Below are positions 11,230 to 21,465 of a DNA stretch of 64,000 bases, piece by piece. The position numbers were made by a program, and so were the translations under genes. Under the pieces are notes generated by a model that saw only the letters and a program-made list of their open reading frames with translations, did no database searches and was not told the DNA's origin. The stretch is from Inia geoffrensis (taxonomy: Eukaryota; Chordata; Mammalia; Artiodactyla; Iniidae): NCBI GenBank assembly GCA_036417435.1, contig CM070902.1:42182600-42246599 (forward strand), in the 5' to 3' direction. How positions within the stretch are numbered: the stretch's first letter is position 1; every line of letters starts with the position of its first letter.

Positions 11230-11365
11230 CATCATTGTCTTAGCTGTACTTTCTTGGTGACTAAATGACCTTTGGATCACGCACCCTAGTTTATATTTGT
11301 GCAGTATGAAGAGATTGAACCAAAGGGTAGTGAAGATTCTTCCAGCTCTGAAATTCATGATAATC
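11230..11365 (+). repeat. MIR-family SINE fragment, sense
   Basis: 'gtgactaaatgacctttgga' and 'gaagattcttccagctctga' followed by 'aattcatga' match the MIR variant whose 3' part carries 'cttccagctctaaaattcta'. Confidence 0.5.
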
Positions 11366-11464
11366 CTGTACAGCACTGGGGTTCTTTAAAAATGAAACAG
11401 AATATAAAAAATAGATTAAAAAATCATTCTTACTGATCCCCAATAGAAAGCCCTATAGACATCA

Positions 11465-11690
11465 TTAACTAAATTTTATTGAGAGTTTGATAAGAACTGC
11501 ACTAAACTTCTTACGTCCATACATTCATTAAATTCTCGAACCAACTCTGATCCCTATTTGACAGCTGAGTCAACTGACATTCACTGATAATGCATGCTTG
11601 AGGTCACATGGCTAGAAGGTGTAAGAGTTTGAACTGGAACCTAAGACTCTTTAACACTAAAGACTTTGCTCTTTACCAATAATATCTACA
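11465..11690 (-). repeat. MIR SINE, antisense
   Basis: 'ctatttgacagctgagtcaa', 'cttgaggtcacatggctaga' and 'gtttgaactggaacctaaga' are the reversed MIR core and tRNA-like part. Confidence 0.75.
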
Positions 11691-12367
11691 GTCCCCTTGC
11701 ATTTGATCTATTGTTAAGCTAAGTGTCCTGTGGCTGTGTAACACCTGCAAAAATTTGAAACATGGTAGTCCTCCCTTAAAGAAATTAAAAATTTATAACA
11801 GTGTGAAATGTTGTACGTGGAGGTATCTAGAAGTCCTTCCATTTGTCATCCTGCCTTGCTTCTTTTCTGTGTTTATGACACTTTTTAGTCAGATCTTATA
11901 AATAGCGATACAGATCAATTTTAGAAAGGCAATGGCTTGGGCTGCTGAGCACAGAAATTCATCGTACCATGTTTTTACAGTTTGTTTGAAAGTCTCTGTG
12001 TCCCCCTGGAAATGGTGGATAAAGAAAAAATGTATACACTCAGATATGTGTAATTCCATTATGGGTTATCCAAGGGCCATTCAGAGACTTTAATTTTTTC
12101 CTTTGCCTCACCTTGTCTGTATTTGATACTTGTAGGAGGTTAGGGTGGAGAGAAAGTTGACCTCATTTGCAAGATTGCTGAAACTCACCTTCATAATTAT
12201 GACTGATGGAAGTAAAAGCAAATGTTAGTGAAGCTATGAAAGCTGCTTGTCTGAATGTAACTGCTGATTCAGTGACCAACAGACGGTAGAAAAGAAAGGG
12301 GTATCAGTTATGTTCAAGATCATTAAAAGATATTTAAAGTCTTTGAGGCTGGAATTAAAAACCAAAC
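11691..12367. other. Unclassified non-coding sequence
   Basis: No gene and no clear transposon seen. Confidence 0.4.
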
Positions 12368-12642
12368 CAAACACAGATACCATATCATATCACTTATATG
12401 TGAAATCTAAAATATGACACAAATGAACCTATCTATGAAACAGAAACAAAATCAGGGACATAGAGAACAGACTGGTCGTTGTCAAAGGGCTGGGGCTGGG
12501 AGAGGGTAGGAGTGGAGTTTGGGATTAGCAGATGTAAACTGGTATTTATAGAATGAATAAACAACAAGTTCCTACTGTATAGCACAGAGAATTATGTTCA
12601 ATATCCTGTGGTAAACCATAATGGAAAAGAATATGAAAACGA

Positions 12643-12698
<56 letters not shown>

Positions 12699-12780
12699 AA
12701 ATGAGTCACTTTGCTGTACAGCAGTAATTAACACAACATTGTAATTTAATTATACTTCAATAAAAAAATAAAAAAAAAAA
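12368..12780 (+). mobile_element. L1 3' UTR fragment (older cetartiodactyl type), sense
   Basis: 5'-truncated L1. 'cacttatatgtgaaatctaa' marks the ORF2 end, then 'ggctggggctgggagagggt', 'ctgtatagcacagagaatta', 'atcctgtggtaaaccataat', a TA microsatellite, 'gagtcactttgctgtacagc' and a terminal 'acttcaataaaaaaata' with A-rich tail. About 410 bp. No coding capacity. Confidence 0.85.
12646..12694. repeat. (TA)n microsatellite inside an L1 3' UTR
   Basis: Nearly perfect TA run of about 49 bp, located between 'gaaaacgaatg' and 'gtataaatgagtcac' of the L1 3' UTR. Confidence 0.95.
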
Positions 12781-13059
12781 ATAGAACAAAAAACCCCTAA
12801 AACCAAAAACAAACAATAAGACATAGAGCTACTGACCCAGGTTCCAGGAGCCTCAGTCCCTTTAACACTGCTAAGAATAAATAGATATCTTAAGGTAACC
12901 ATTAGATGTCAAGTCATGGTTCCCAAAACTTTGTTCCATATGTTTCACACAGGTTTGATATTAAAAGCCCCTGGGGAAGTGTAAGCAAACAGTGACTATA
13001 ATAGTATAAAATGGAAAACAAAATTTTCCTTAGACTTGAAAAAGTGAAGTAACTTACCT

Positions 13060-13210
13060 ACCATTTTGGCTGTGTGAACTTGGGAAAATTATTTGGTCTC
13101 TGTTAGACTTGCATTTCTCATTTGTAAAATGGGAATATGAAAGACCTGTGTTGAAAGGTAACTATGTAGATTTAGGGAAACAATGCAAGTAAATAAAATT
13201 CCTATTTTAG
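13060..13210 (+). repeat. MIR SINE, sense
   Basis: 'gctgtgtgaacttgggaaaa', 'ttatttggtctctgttagac', 'ctcatttgtaaaatgggaat' in canonical MIR order. Confidence 0.8.
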
Positions 13211-13319
13211 ATGCTGCATTTGGAAGAGGTGGAGGTGTTCTGACTGCTTGTATTAACCATTTCTTTTATTTTCTGTATTCTGATGCTTTGACATCTGGGG
13301 CTTTGCTGGCTCTGGAAAG

Positions 13320-13745
13320 ACTGTCTCTCCCAGGGCTAGTCAATTCCCAGAGATAGTTAACAACTGGCCCCACAAGCACACTTTTCAAATGCAAACCAAG
13401 CAATCTAGAGTCCACCCACCAACCATCTCCTTTATTGGGCTCTCATACTTTGGGTCATTAGTCACCTGCTTTAATCACTCCAGGTACCAGACAACTGGTC
13501 AGGCACCAGAGGAGGCACAGCCCCTATGCTCCAGAGCCTGCTGAAATTATTCAAACTGGTCAGTTCTAAACTTGTCTGTCTTGACTTAACCATTCCTTCC
13601 TAAGGGATCAGAGTAAAGGCTCTTGTCCACAGTTTCTCCCTCTCTGCTGCCTCCTGACCAAACTCAGTGCTTCTCCATGGGCCCCCCTCCCTGACATGCC
13701 ATGCCCCTCTCTTCTTGGGATTTGTAAGTATAAAAGCTCTGTGGG
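13320..13745 (+). mobile_element. Ancient LTR, same family as 55235-55570
   Basis: Contains 'ccaggtaccagacaactggt', 'agcccctatgctccagagcc', 'tgctgaaattattcaaactg', 'gtttctccctctctgctgcc' and a terminal 'gtaagtataaaagctctg' polyadenylation-like end. It shares this order with the LTR at 55235-55570. No retroviral coding region adjoins it. Family name not assigned. Confidence 0.5.
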
Positions 13746-13767
13746 GTTTTTTTGGTTTTGGTTGTTA

Positions 13768-14043
13768 CTGTTATTTTTTTATTATTAATTGATATCGGAG
13801 TATAGTTGATTTACAATATTGTGTTAGTTTCTGTTGTACCACAAAATGAGTCATATATATATATATCACCTCTTTTTTAGATTCCCTTCCCATCTAGGTC
13901 ACAATAGAGCACTGAGTAGAGTTCCTTGTGCTATAGAGTAGGTTTTCATTAGTTATATATTTTATATATAGTAGTGTATATATGTCATTCTCAATCTCTC
14001 AATTCATCCCACACCCTCTCCCTGCCCTTGGTAACCAAAGGTT
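13768..14043 (-). mobile_element. L1 3' end fragment, antisense
   Basis: Plus strand begins with a T-rich tail, then 'gagtatagttgatttacaat', 'gtgttagtttctgttgtacc', a short TA tract at the same place as in other L1 ends, 'ttccttgtgctatagagtag' and 'accctctccctgcccttggt'. It is the reverse complement of an older cetartiodactyl L1 3' UTR. Confidence 0.8.
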
Positions 14044-14321
14044 GTGGGGGAAAGGAAAAGACATACAACATATGATATGAGGTATATATGTACCACATCC
14101 TATATACAAAGACCATGAGAAAAATAAAAGCTAAGTATAGAGGACATTTGAAAGAAGAGAGTGTATATTTTTGGAAAGCAGGGAATATAAAGAGAAATAT
14201 AAAGAGAAAAAGGCTCTATGAAAAAGTCACATTACAAATGATGTGATTTCAAAGTCATGAAAGAAAAATGGAGTAGAGAAGTTTTTAGAACAGTGAAGAG
14301 GGCACCAATAAAAACCTAATG

Positions 14322-14745
14322 TTATGGGTTGACCTGTGTCCCTCCTTCCCCTAATACAAATGTTGAATCCTTTAACACCCAGGACCTCAGAACATGACCT
14401 TATTTGGAGATAGGGTCTTTACAAATGTAATCAAGTTAAAGTGAGGCCACTTGTGTGGGCACTAGTCAAATATGACTTGTGTCCTTATAAAAAGGGGAAG
14501 TTTGAGCAAAGAGACAATGCACAGAGAAAAGACAATGTGAAGAGGCACAAGGAGAAGATAGCCATCTACAAGCCATGTATAGAGGACTGTAACACATGAT
14601 TCCCTCACAGCTCTCAGAAGAAACCAACCCTGCTGACACCTTGATTATGGACTTCTAGCCTTCAGAACTGAGACAAAATATTTCTGTAGTTTAAGCCACT
14701 CAGTCTGTGCTAGTTTTTAATGACAGCCCTAGCAAAGTAATATAC
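14322..14745 (+). mobile_element. Solo MaLR LTR (MLT1-like), sense
   Basis: Starts 'gttatgggttgacctgtgtc', then 'ggagatagggtctttacaaa', 'aaaccaaccctgctgacacc', 'ttgattatggacttctagcc' and 'gtttaagccactcagtctgt', ending 'gccctagcaaagtaatata'. About 420 bp, no internal region. Confidence 0.8.
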
Positions 14746-14749
14746 ACAG

Positions 14750-14995
14750 AGACTGGGAAGTATAGATTGAGAGGAGACAAGTAGAGCGTGGAGCATGTGA
14801 AGAGGACAATATGAATAAGGCTGAAGGGACAGGTTGGGGCCGTATTAGGACAACTGGAGAGGAATAGTTTGCATTTAATTCAGTGGGAAGATGATATTTA
14901 AATAACACTTTTGGTCATGAAAGAGGCATGCTAGGGGGATGTTCTAGAGTTAGAGCTATGACAATGCTTGAAATTACTACTCAGGGTTCTTGCTA
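14750..14995 (-). repeat. L2 fragment, antisense
   Basis: 'ttggggccgtattaggacaa' and 'catttaattcagtgggaaga' followed by 'tgatat' align with the antisense L2 pattern of 'ggatttt attctgagtgagatgg'. Divergent. Confidence 0.45.
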
Positions 14996-15039
14996 CAAGT
15001 ATAAGGGAGTTATTGAGGATTCTACTTAGTTATTGTCTT

Positions 15040-15362
15040 AGTCAGCTTGGGCTATCATATCAAAATACCGTGGACTCAGTTCTAGAGGCTAGAAGTCTAA
15101 GAACAAGGCACCAGCATAGCTGGTTTCTATGAGAACTCTCTTTCTAACTTGGAGATTGCTACCTTCTTGCTGGGTCCTCATATGGCAAGGAGAGAGAGTG
15201 CTCAGAGTCTCTTCTTATGAGGGCATTAATCCCATCATGAGGACAGCACCCTCCTGACCTTATTTAAACCCAATTATCCCCAAAAGTCCTATCTCCAAAT
15301 TTACATTGGGAGTTAGGGCTGTAATCCTTTAATTTTTGGAGGACTCAAGTCATCCCATAGCA
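15040..15362 (-). mobile_element. MaLR LTR, antisense
   Basis: 'tgtcttagtcagcttgggct', 'atcaaaataccgtggactca', 'gttctagaggctagaagtct', 'gctgggtcctcatatggcaa', 'gggcattaatcccatcatga' and terminal 'ctcaagtcatcccatagcag' match the reverse complement of a MaLR LTR. The segment normally lying between 'agactgggtgg' and 'acagttctgg' is absent, so the copy has an internal deletion. Confidence 0.8.
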
Positions 15363-15915
15363 GTTATGTACAATCATAAAAAGACATTATATATTTCTAA
15401 TCATTGGTTTAACTGTTCTATATTAAACTATCCTTCCTATTATGATCTCCAGGATATATTATTTAAGAAAAAAATACAAACTGGAAAAAGCACACAGACA
15501 CTAACTTTCATTTTAGAAAAGTGTATTTTAAATCAGTTTATAACAGTTTATTTAAAACAATTAAGAAATGGAAGGATAAACTGTAGATTGCAAAAAAAAG
15601 TTTACCCACATTTTTGATAAAGCAACTTGTCATTACAAGAAGCAAGGGATATTAGAATGTCCGGGATTACATGGGAGAGAGAGGAATAGGGTGCAGGACA
15701 CTCTATGAGGAGTTAGGTTTCTTCTAAATAGCTTTGATCTTGAAGCTAGGTAATATTTTATATAGTTACATAATGAAGTGATATTTAATCAATTCCTAAT
15801 AATTTAAAATAAAACACATTAGATAAATGCAACTGTATATACAGTGGTGGAAAACCATACAGAAAGAAAAGAAATATGTATATATATCTAGTATATACAT
15901 GTACTACAGTGTATG
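15363..15915. other. AT-rich unclassified sequence
   Basis: No gene. The 93-codon plus-strand frame at 15336-15617 begins inside the LTR end and has no domain. The part around 15450-15600 vaguely resembles old L1 3' UTR sequence, too weakly to call. Confidence 0.35.
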
Positions 15916-15916
15916 G

Positions 15917-15970
<54 letters not shown>
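15917..15970. repeat. Compound (GT)n(AT)n microsatellite
   Basis: About 18 bp of GT repeats followed directly by about 36 bp of AT repeats. Confidence 0.95.
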
Positions 15971-15976
<6 letters not shown>

Positions 15977-16079
15977 CACTAGACAGGTAACCTCTATTCT
16001 AACTTAAACGACCCCTTTTTTTGCAAATTAATATGTACAGGACTTGAGCATTCAAAACACTCAAAGAAACATAAAGGCA

Positions 16080-16195
16080 GAAATTTTATTTGTTTTGTTC
16101 ATTACTCTGTCCTCATTGCCTAGAATATTACCTGGAAATTAGTAGGTGCTCAATTACTCTCTGTTAAATGAATGACTGAATGAATTAATAAATAA
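16080..16195 (+). repeat. L2 3' end, sense
   Basis: 'tgttcattactctgtcctca', 'ttgcctagaatattacctgg' and 'agtaggtgctcaattactct' followed by 'gttaaatgaatgac' is the L2 terminus. Confidence 0.75.
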
Positions 16196-16724
16196 CTCAT
16201 ATTTAGTTAAGTACAATGTTGAGATTTGTCCCCAGTTTTCTGCTTTCCAACCTAGCTTAATTGACACCTTACCACCACATTAAATGTTGTTGATTGTTTG
16301 CCCTATATACCCTTGGCTCAACTAAGTTTGCACATCAAATATAGTTTCCAGACTGCTCTCAGCTTCCCACCTCAAGCCTTCATTTTTTTTTTTCTCTTCT
16401 CTGCCTGATAGTTTTCTTCTGTGGGAAAGAAGGCTCAACCCAGAAGTTCATAGCCACAGGAATGCCACAGGAACAACCCTCAAATACTGGCAATGGGAGC
16501 CAGTGGGTAAATGCTACAGACTTTCCAACTTCAGGTGAGACAGTTCTAAAGTGTGTTTCAAGTGATGGCCCAGTGGAGAACTGAACCCAGTTTTCCACAA
16601 CAGTTAGATGTTTAGGGAAGTTTTAGGGAGACTTGTTTAAACACACTCTTGCCTTATCTTTGCAACTTATGTGATCACAACTTTCTATAGTGGAAAAATA
16701 CAGCTGTTCCAAAATCTTATATAC

Positions 16725-16890
16725 TTTTGCAACTCACAAGCCCTTGTGAAGTAGATACTATTATTCTTAACTTAGAGATGAGGAACTGAAGCTCAGTGAG
16801 GTTAACTAATTTATCCAGTGTAATACCTACAGGTAGTATTGGGACCAGGATTTCTACCCAGCTCTGTCAAAACATAGATGCCACATGCTT
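16725..16890 (-). repeat. MIR SINE, antisense
   Basis: 'agtagatactattattctta', 'gagatgaggaactgaagctc', 'agtgaggttaactaatttat' and 'gggaccaggatttctaccca' are the reversed MIR core, well preserved. Confidence 0.8.
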
Positions 16891-18669
16891 TTAGCTATAA
16901 GAATGGTACTTTTCTGCATTTCTGGGCTAAGGTGGTTAAAACAACCTAAATTAAATTGTTGGTTCAATTGGTGATTTAAGAATCTCAATTTCAGCCAGTT
17001 CATTAGCAGCATCTTATTTTTCAGCATTCTGGTGCTTGCACTGAAGAAAAGATTTATGTCCTATACATCACTGCTTCCCCCATTCCTCTTAAGTTCTTAA
17101 AGGGCAAGATGATGGAAAATTTAAAAAAAAAAAAAAAAGGATAAAAAGAAATAGAGAAAGATAAAATCAAATCTTTTAACAGTTTAAAACCTCAAAGCTA
17201 TTTTGAATATAAATGGCATACTAAAGGGATAAAGTTAATCTTGAACTTAAGGCAGGCCCCTGCATGGGTTTTCTGCTTGTTTTTTTTTTTACTTATTTGA
17301 TTCTGACCTGAGAGTATTCGCACTATCAGACACATTTTCAAATCTATGATCACACTGGCATTAACCATGTGTGCCCAATTTTTGTTCTAGAGTAGTATTA
17401 AGAAAATATTAATGCCGTAACAAGGGACCCCACTCTAGAAGAATCAGAAGTGGTCAAAGACAGAGAAGGTAAGAAGCAAACTGGAGGAGAATTTTCTCCA
17501 GGGAAAGATGTGAGAACCCTGGTGTCTATGTAAATGGAACTGGGATACTTAGATCCACATTAATGCTTGGGTCCATTTTGTTACTCATATCCACACTCTT
17601 TGGGATTGGGAAGCAGGTGAGGCCTAGGGAAAGGCAGGTTTTATCAATAATTTCCATTTTAAACTGGAAGCATAGTTCTCCACCTACTCCTTTTAATTGG
17701 AGCCCCTTTCCCTTTACCCACAGTAGCTGTTGTAAAACTTACCCTCTCCAAGCCTTCTTTCCTCTCCTGAGCTTCTTCATGCATGCTTGACAAATTAGGG
17801 GTGGTTGCCTCTCATTCAGAACTAAACGATGTTGGATCTTTTAAAATGAGAAATGGGGCAGAAATTTCATGTCCTTAAGGACCAAGACAATAGTCAGAAG
17901 TCTTTCCTACGTTTCCTTTATGTATACTAAATCTTCACTGGTTTCAAGATTCTTTTGTGAGATCAGCCTTTTTATAAAATACCTGAGAAGACCTGGAGAT
18001 CTCCCCACCTGATCAGGGGAACACAGATATTTTACTTCTTTAAAAGGATTTATTGTTTTAATCTCTCTAGAAGTCTCTTATGGAACAAAAATGATCATGT
18101 AGGTGCTAACATCTCATCATAACTCCGTTTCCACATTTGGGGTTTATCCATGGGCGGGGTGATTTTAGTAGCAATATTAAATAATAGTGGGTCAGTACAA
18201 TTTTGTCAGAGTTATTTCTTACTGGAATGTTGTTGATTTCTTTTAACATTCCTGCCATTGCTGATGTAATACTGTCATCCAGGTATTTAGTGTGTGGAAT
18301 AATGGATAAGGGAATTAAGGATCCTCTCTCTTTTGTACAACTCCTAAACTCCTTTGGGAGTATCTGAAATATGAGAGAGGCACCCTTATAGAAGAGTTAT
18401 CACAGAGACATTGAATAAGTCATTGGAAATGACATAAAATTACATATGGTCTGTATTTAATTGGAAGTCAAATTTGTAGATTCCCCAAAGTGAATATTGA
18501 AGGTGTACAGCACCTTCAAAGTTATGAAAGGAGAGAGTATCTTCTTTGGTTGCTCCCCCTGGCTCCCAATTTTGTGTCTCATTTCCCTGACTTTTATGAT
18601 TCAGAACTATTCTATCACCACACATCTTTCAATGTGTGCTTGGCTTTTTCTCAAAGCCAAAGAGGTACT
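16891..18669. other. Unclassified non-coding sequence
   Basis: About 1.8 kb without a gene or a confident repeat call. It contains poly-A (17122-17138) and poly-T (17280-17290) tracts. Frames at 17563-17790 (+) and 18440-18736 (both strands) are unremarkable. Confidence 0.4.
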
Positions 18670-18835
18670 TTTTTCTCTGTTAAATTATAATTTTTATACA
18701 GTAAAATATACAGATATTAAACATGCAATTCAATGAGTTTTGACAAATACATTCATGCAACCAACATCCAGGTCAAGATCTAGAACATTTCAAGCACTCC
18801 AGAAAGTTCTTTTGTGACCCTTTCACTCAATTCTT
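18670..18835. repeat. Old L1 (L1M-type) fragment, probable
   Basis: 'aattcaatgagttttgacaa', 'atacattcatgcaaccaaca' and 'ccagaaagttcttttgtgac' match an old L1-associated sequence ('gatgagttttgacaaatgta ... cagaaagttccctcgtg'). Orientation not assigned. Confidence 0.45.
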
Positions 18836-19004
18836 GAAAGCCTTAGCCTTCCAGAAAAGGAGAAAAGGAGGAAATTTGCCTTGGGATGCCTGTTAATATC
18901 ATGTGTCATCAGATTAATTTTAAGCTTTTACTGGCTTCTTTTTTCTTCCACTTTATTTCTCTAAAGAACTTTCTGTACAATAAATTTGATAACACCCACT
19001 TGGT

Positions 19005-19625
19005 ACTTCTGGTAGGCATAATTAGAAGATATTCCCCAAGATTTTATGATCCTGCCATAACATGCCCTGCATAATCCACAGGACTGTGAATATGATGGAT
19101 TTTACTTCTGATATTAGGTTAAATTACATAACACTGTTGACATTAATATCTTATCTGGGTGGGTCTGACTTAATCCTTTAAAAACCTTTAAAAACAGGTA
19201 GGTTTCCTCTGGCTGCTCACAGAAGGGAAAGTTGGAGAGATTCAAAGCATGAAAGGAGTTGAATATAGGTGACATTCTACACTGCAGAGATGTAAAAGAC
19301 GATATGGCAAGGACCAGAGAGCAGCCTAGAAGTTAAGGGTGGCACCTACCTGACAGACAACCTAGATACAGGGACTTCAGGCCAACTGGAAGATTCTGAA
19401 TTCTGTAAACAACAAGAATGAACTTGGGAGTCAATTTTCCCCAAGAGACTTGAGATGAGAACTCAGCCTGACTCTGATTTCAACCCGGTAATATCTTGAG
19501 CGGAGAACCCAGCAATGTTATGAGGAACTTCTGACTTACAGAATTGTGTGCTAATAAGCGGGTATTGTCTTAAGTCACCAAATCTGTGGTAATTTGTTAT
19601 GCAGTTACAGAAAATTAATACCACA
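19005..19625 (+). mobile_element. Ancient LTR (MLT1-like)
   Basis: 'ggtaggcataattagaagat', 'ggactgtgaatatgatggat', 'tatctgggtgggtctgactt' in the U3-like part, and 'gtcttaagtcaccaaatctg' followed by 'tggtaatttgttatgcag' at the 3' end, fit the general plan of old MaLR LTRs. About 610 bp. The 61-codon antisense frame at 19463-19648 is not a gene. Confidence 0.6.
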
Positions 19626-19699
19626 TTATAGTTAATATACGGGTGCATTATAGGTATGTTATCTACAAGAAACCAGATACTATTAACTGCTTATCTCTT

Positions 19700-19770
19700 T
19701 TTAAAAAAAAAATTATTGAAATATAATTGATTTACAATGTTGTGTTAGTTTCAGATATATAGTAAAGTGA

Positions 19771-19829
<59 letters not shown>

Positions 19830-19955
19830 ATTCATCTGTTGATGGACACACTTAGGTTGCTTCCATGTCTTTGCTATTGTAAATAGTGCTGCTATGAACA
19901 TTGGGGGGCATGTACCTTTTTGAATTAGAGTCTTCTCTGGATATATGCGATATAT
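19700..19955 (-). mobile_element. Rearranged L1 3' end, antisense, with a (TA)n in place of most of the 3' UTR
   Basis: The left end is the L1 terminus ('gaaatataattgatttacaa', 'tgttgtgttagtttcagat'). A TA tract follows (19776-19826), then the plus strand jumps to the ORF2 C-terminal region ('ttaggttgcttccatgtctt', 'tgctattgtaaatagtgctg'), which on the minus strand encodes a MFIAALFTIAKTWKQPKC-like peptide. In intact L1 copies these blocks are several hundred bp apart, so this copy has lost most of the 3' UTR. Confidence 0.8.
19776..19826. repeat. (TA)n microsatellite inside an L1
   Basis: About 51 bp of uninterrupted TA repeats at the site where the L1 3' UTR is deleted. Confidence 0.95.
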
Positions 19956-20534
19956 CTCTTATGCCTGGACTTAAGTCAGAGTGAGAGGGTATTTCAAATT
20001 TACATGGCCAAAAGAGTGAATATAGATAGCAATGAGTAAAGAATTGGGGACATTTTTGCAATCTGCTGAAATATAGAAGGTGTGGTTTTAAGAACTTTAT
20101 GTATATTTGCCTTATCTCAAAACCTTGCACACTTCTTGGCTCAAAATAGGAAATATTTATTGAATCATTTTGATTTTATTAATATAATTACATATGTTGT
20201 GGGGGCTCCGTCATGATTTTTATTTTCTAAAAAGTTGTTAAAGTCTTGAATAATCAAGAGTTGATTGTACCTCTGTTTCTCTGAACACTCATCTTATTTT
20301 TATCATATGCTTGCTTTAGTGATTGCTGGAACAACAGCTATTTCTGCTGTGCTTGTTGCCAAAAGAACTTCACTCCTTATATGAAAAATGAAAAGCAATC
20401 TCAGAGATACCAGAAGAAAGAGGAAAAAGCATTTATGTCACTAACTAATCTGGAACCCTATAACTTGCTTGATTTTAAAAAGTGGGTTTCAAAATGAGAC
20501 ATTTTCTAGGACTAAAATTTTCTCAAGGACCTCT

Positions 20535-20700
20535 CAAGTAAGATTACATTTTGATACGCATGATCTCATTTGATGAAATATGAAGAGTTGAAATTAAGAC
20601 CTGCATTTTAAAGATGAAAAAAACAGTTCACCAAGAGGTAAAGCTGTTTGTTCAAGTTAGAGACCAGGGTAGAACTCAAATGGGGCTCTGGGCTTTTCCT
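20535..20700 (-). repeat. MIR SINE, antisense
   Basis: 'catgatctcatttgatgaaa', 'cattttaaagatgaaaaaaa' and 'gaccagggtagaactcaaat' are in reversed MIR order. Diverged. Confidence 0.6.
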
Positions 20701-21219
20701 AGGGCACAGGGTTGCCATAGCTTATCAAAGCTATTTCTCACTTCCCATTGAGGCTAGGCGACTTCTCTATTAACGCTCAATTCAAGACAAGGGCACAACA
20801 TTTGAAAACTTCCAACTGAGCTCCAGAACACTCTTGCTGCCTCCAGGGGACAGAAATATCCACCTGTGAAGGATAAAATTTGGGAGAGGTGTCAGTATTA
20901 ACTTCCAATATTGAATTTAACATTCCTTAAAAATATATTTTAAATTGAGGGTTTGGGCGAGGGTAAAGGCATGTGAAGCTACTCTGTAAACTCCTGATAT
21001 TATTTCTATTCTGATTCTGAATTGTTTTTTCTTTAGCCAGCTTTAAGAATGTATTGAACTAAAGTGAAGTAATTGAATTTTTATAAAGCCCTTTCATTCA
21101 CTTATTCAACAAAAATGTATCATGTACCAACTAATGGCTGGATAAAATTTTTGATAAAAAAAATCAAAAGAGAAATAAAATGAGTCCCTTTTCTTAATAA
21201 AAATGTGTGAAAACACTAT

Positions 21220-21465
21220 TAATAATGGTTGTCATTTATTTAATATTTACTACATGCTCACTTCAATTTTAATTGTTCATGTGTATTAACTCAATCTTCA
21301 CAGTTCTATGAGATAGGTATTATAATTATATACATTTTATACACAAAAATGTAGGGTACAGACAGGTTAAGTGACTTTCCGAAATTTACTCAGTCAGTAA
21401 GCTGGAGAGTAGGGATCAAAACCAAGGCAGTCTGGTTCCTGGCCCTGTGTTTAACTGCTACAAGA
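21220..21465 (-). repeat. MIR SINE, antisense, nearly full length
   Basis: 'tatttactacatgctcactt', 'gtattaactcaatcttcaca', 'ctatgagataggtattataa', 'gacaggttaagtgactttcc' and 'aaaaccaaggcagtctggtt' cover the reversed 3' end, core and tRNA-like part. Confidence 0.85.
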
